Origin: an uncultured Bacteroidales bacterium
GTDB lineage: Bacteria > Bacteroidota > Bacteroidia > Bacteroidales > Bacteroidaceae
Direction: 5' to 3'
Assembly: GCA_949297215.1 (NCBI GenBank)
Contig: CASFRV010000001.1
Location: 558,001 to 622,000, forward strand
DNA: 64,000 bases
Below the pieces are notes generated by a model. The model ran no database searches, was not told the DNA's origin, and saw nothing but the letters and a program-made list of their open reading frames with translations. The position numbers and the translations under genes are program-made. Below are positions 63,180 to 64,000 of the stretch, piece by piece (positions within the stretch are counted from its first letter, which is position 1; each line of letters opens with the position of its first letter).

Positions 63180-63509
63180 TTCGGATAGTTTTCTGCCGGG
63201 CGCCCATTTCTTACTGATATACGTTTCGTACCATTTTAGTGGTGTCAAACGCCTCACGGTTAGGAAATCACTGGTAAGGCCACGCTATCTGCGCCTTGAC
63301 GTTGTCAAACGCACAGTCTACCGCCATTTCATCGCGGTTCTTGCTTTTTCCCTATAACCCTTAGCATCCCACAAATCTTTGAAAATGCGCTACTTGCAGC
63401 AGAATTGCGCGATAATCTTGTTGATTATAACCCGTCCTATAATTGAGACAAATCCATTCTTCTCTTTGTTTCTGTTTACGCAGAAAGCGAGCATGAAAGT
63501 GCTTCTCAT
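63180..63509 (-). pseudogene. Decayed tyrosine recombinase (integrase), N-terminal part
   Basis: From the ATG at 63509 leftward the frame reads MRSTFMLAFCVNRN, GFVSIIGRVIINKIIAQFCCK, a TAG, then RIFKDLWDAKGYREKARTA, which is the arm-binding domain of Bacteroidota tyrosine integrases. After a frameshift it continues MAVDCAFDNVKAQIA, a TGA (63270-63268), PNREAFDTTKMVRNVYQ and a TAA (63213-63211), matching the following helices. The catalytic domain is missing. It is mobile-element debris at the right edge of the island. Confidence 0.78.
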
Positions 63510-63798
63510 AATCCCACTTTTGACCAAAATAAAAAGTAGGATATGGTGGTTTTAAAGGCAGAATGCAAACATATGCAGAATTCTGAAATATGAACCAATC
63601 GTAGCCAAACTATTTGATGTCAGTGAGAATGCTCAATTTCACTTTATTCTGTGTTTTATCCTATTATTTTTATAATGAAAACAAGGGGAAGCGCTTGCCC
63701 GGCCGGCCGGCATGATGTACCTTTGCGGCGGGCAAAACGGTGGCAGAGCTCCGGCTGGCAGCTTTTCTACCGCTTGCTTCTTTTATACCGGAAACCCC
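63510..63798. other. Island edge and ligA upstream region
   Basis: No gene. AT-rich up to about 63690, then GC-rich with GGCCGGCCGG; the composition change marks the right island boundary. The ligA promoter is at 63695-63725. Confidence 0.6.
63695..63725 (+). promoter_or_regulatory. ligA promoter
   Basis: TTG (63695-63697), 20 bp, TACCTTTG (63718-63725), 73 bases before the ATG. Confidence 0.65.
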
Positions 63799-64000
63799 AT
63801 GGAAGAAACCGAAAGAATACTTTTTTTACGACGCGAACTGCACCGGCACAACCACAACTATTACGTGCTGAATGCTCCCGAAATTTCCGACCGCGAGTTT
63901 GACGCCATGCTTGCCGAACTGACGGAGCTCGAAGCCCGCCACCCGGAAATGGCCGATCCCAATTCGCCCACGCAGCGCGTCGGCAGCGACCTCAACCACG
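63799..64000 (+). CDS. ligA: NAD-dependent DNA ligase, N-terminal fragment (window end)
   Basis: The first 67 codons of Lig[12 protein letters not shown]-type NAD-binding start ([17 protein letters not shown], then [10 protein letters not shown] and [12 protein letters not shown]) is the adenylation domain Ia. The gene runs off the end of the window, so catalytic Lys and later domains are not seen. It is preceded by a good promoter. It is a backbone gene, so the AT-rich island ends before it. Confidence 0.93.
   Translation, partial: MEETERILFLRRELHRHNHNYYVLNAPEISDREFDAMLAELTELEARHPEMADPNSPTQRVGSDLNH

Larger units (their letters stand above)
60450..63700. mobile_element. AT-rich island inserted before ligA
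   Basis: From about 60450 to about 63700 base composition turns clearly AT-rich, and codon use shifts to AAA, AAT, TTT and ATA, while both flanks are GC-rich. It holds a three-gene leftward operon, a dead XRE regulator and a dead tyrosine integrase. No flanking direct repeats were found by eye, so the ends are approximate. Transfer from another genome is the likely origin. Confidence 0.7.

Noticed and set aside
63070-63360. An IS transposase remnant
   Set aside because: My first reading of the frame was a transposase, but the upstream frame (MRSTF, LWDAKGYREKARTA) and DNVKAQIA and REAFDTTKMVRNVYQ blocks fit a tyrosine integrase better.

Overview
The window is one contiguous piece of chromosome from a member of the Bacteroidota, most likely Bacteroidales and near Prevotellaceae. 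The evidence is repeated Bacteroidota promoters (TTTG, 19-20 bp, then TAnnTTTG), SusC-free but typical family content (PPi-dependent phosphofructokinase, DUF4348, DUF4375, DUF1460, Omp28, type IX sorting-like C-termini, PyrD/PyrK, AddAB-like pair), and the hpt-adk-obgE order usual in this group. The backbone is GC-rich; genus is inference only.

Layout. 1-6.3 kb: the end of a DbpA-type RNA helicase, a DUF4375 protein, smpB, a GH5-like secreted protein that has lost both catalytic glutamates, a PAP2 phosphatase, hpt, adk and obgE. 6.4-20.2 kb: DNA repair (addA, addB), a receiver/PPDK-N hybrid, a Dna2-like nuclease-helicase coupled to an MltF-like lytic transglycosylase. 20.2-24.8 kb: a Dabb protein, gdhA, pyrD-pyrK and three identical tRNA-Val genes. 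25-32.6 kb: purB, an RluB-type pseudouridine synthase with a long Arg/Gly/Tyr-rich tail, asnS, an acyltransferase, an MscS channel and pheS. 32.8-46.8 kb: a DUF4348 lipoprotein, murB, an MBL hydrolase, PBP1A, kdsB, a 15-repeat MORN protein, glgB, a membrane protein, recG, a DJ-1 protein and pdxJ. 46.8-60.4 kb: an empty ~0.95 kb stretch, a helix-hairpin-helix/outer-membrane-barrel protein, an Omp28-like protein, pfp, a membrane GH25 lysozyme, a tiny sorting-domain-like protein, an ECF sigma cassette, htpG and a DUF1460 amidase. Nearly every transcription unit ends in a recognisable hairpin terminator.

The exception is 60.45-63.7 kb, an AT-rich island inserted between the amidase gene and ligA. 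It carries a tightly overlapping three-gene operon: a caspase-like protease (DUF6642-like, His76/Cys114), a protein of unknown function with faint 3-methyladenine-glycosylase-like spacing, and a short agmatine/peptidylarginine-deiminase-family enzyme with its catalytic residues intact. Immediately upstream, in the same orientation, is a dead XRE regulator (two nonsense codons and a frameshift), and beyond it a decayed tyrosine integrase. A caspase-like protease, a second enzyme and mobile-element debris together suggest an undescribed defence or programmed-death module; this is the most interesting part of the window. ligA begins at 63799 and runs off the end.
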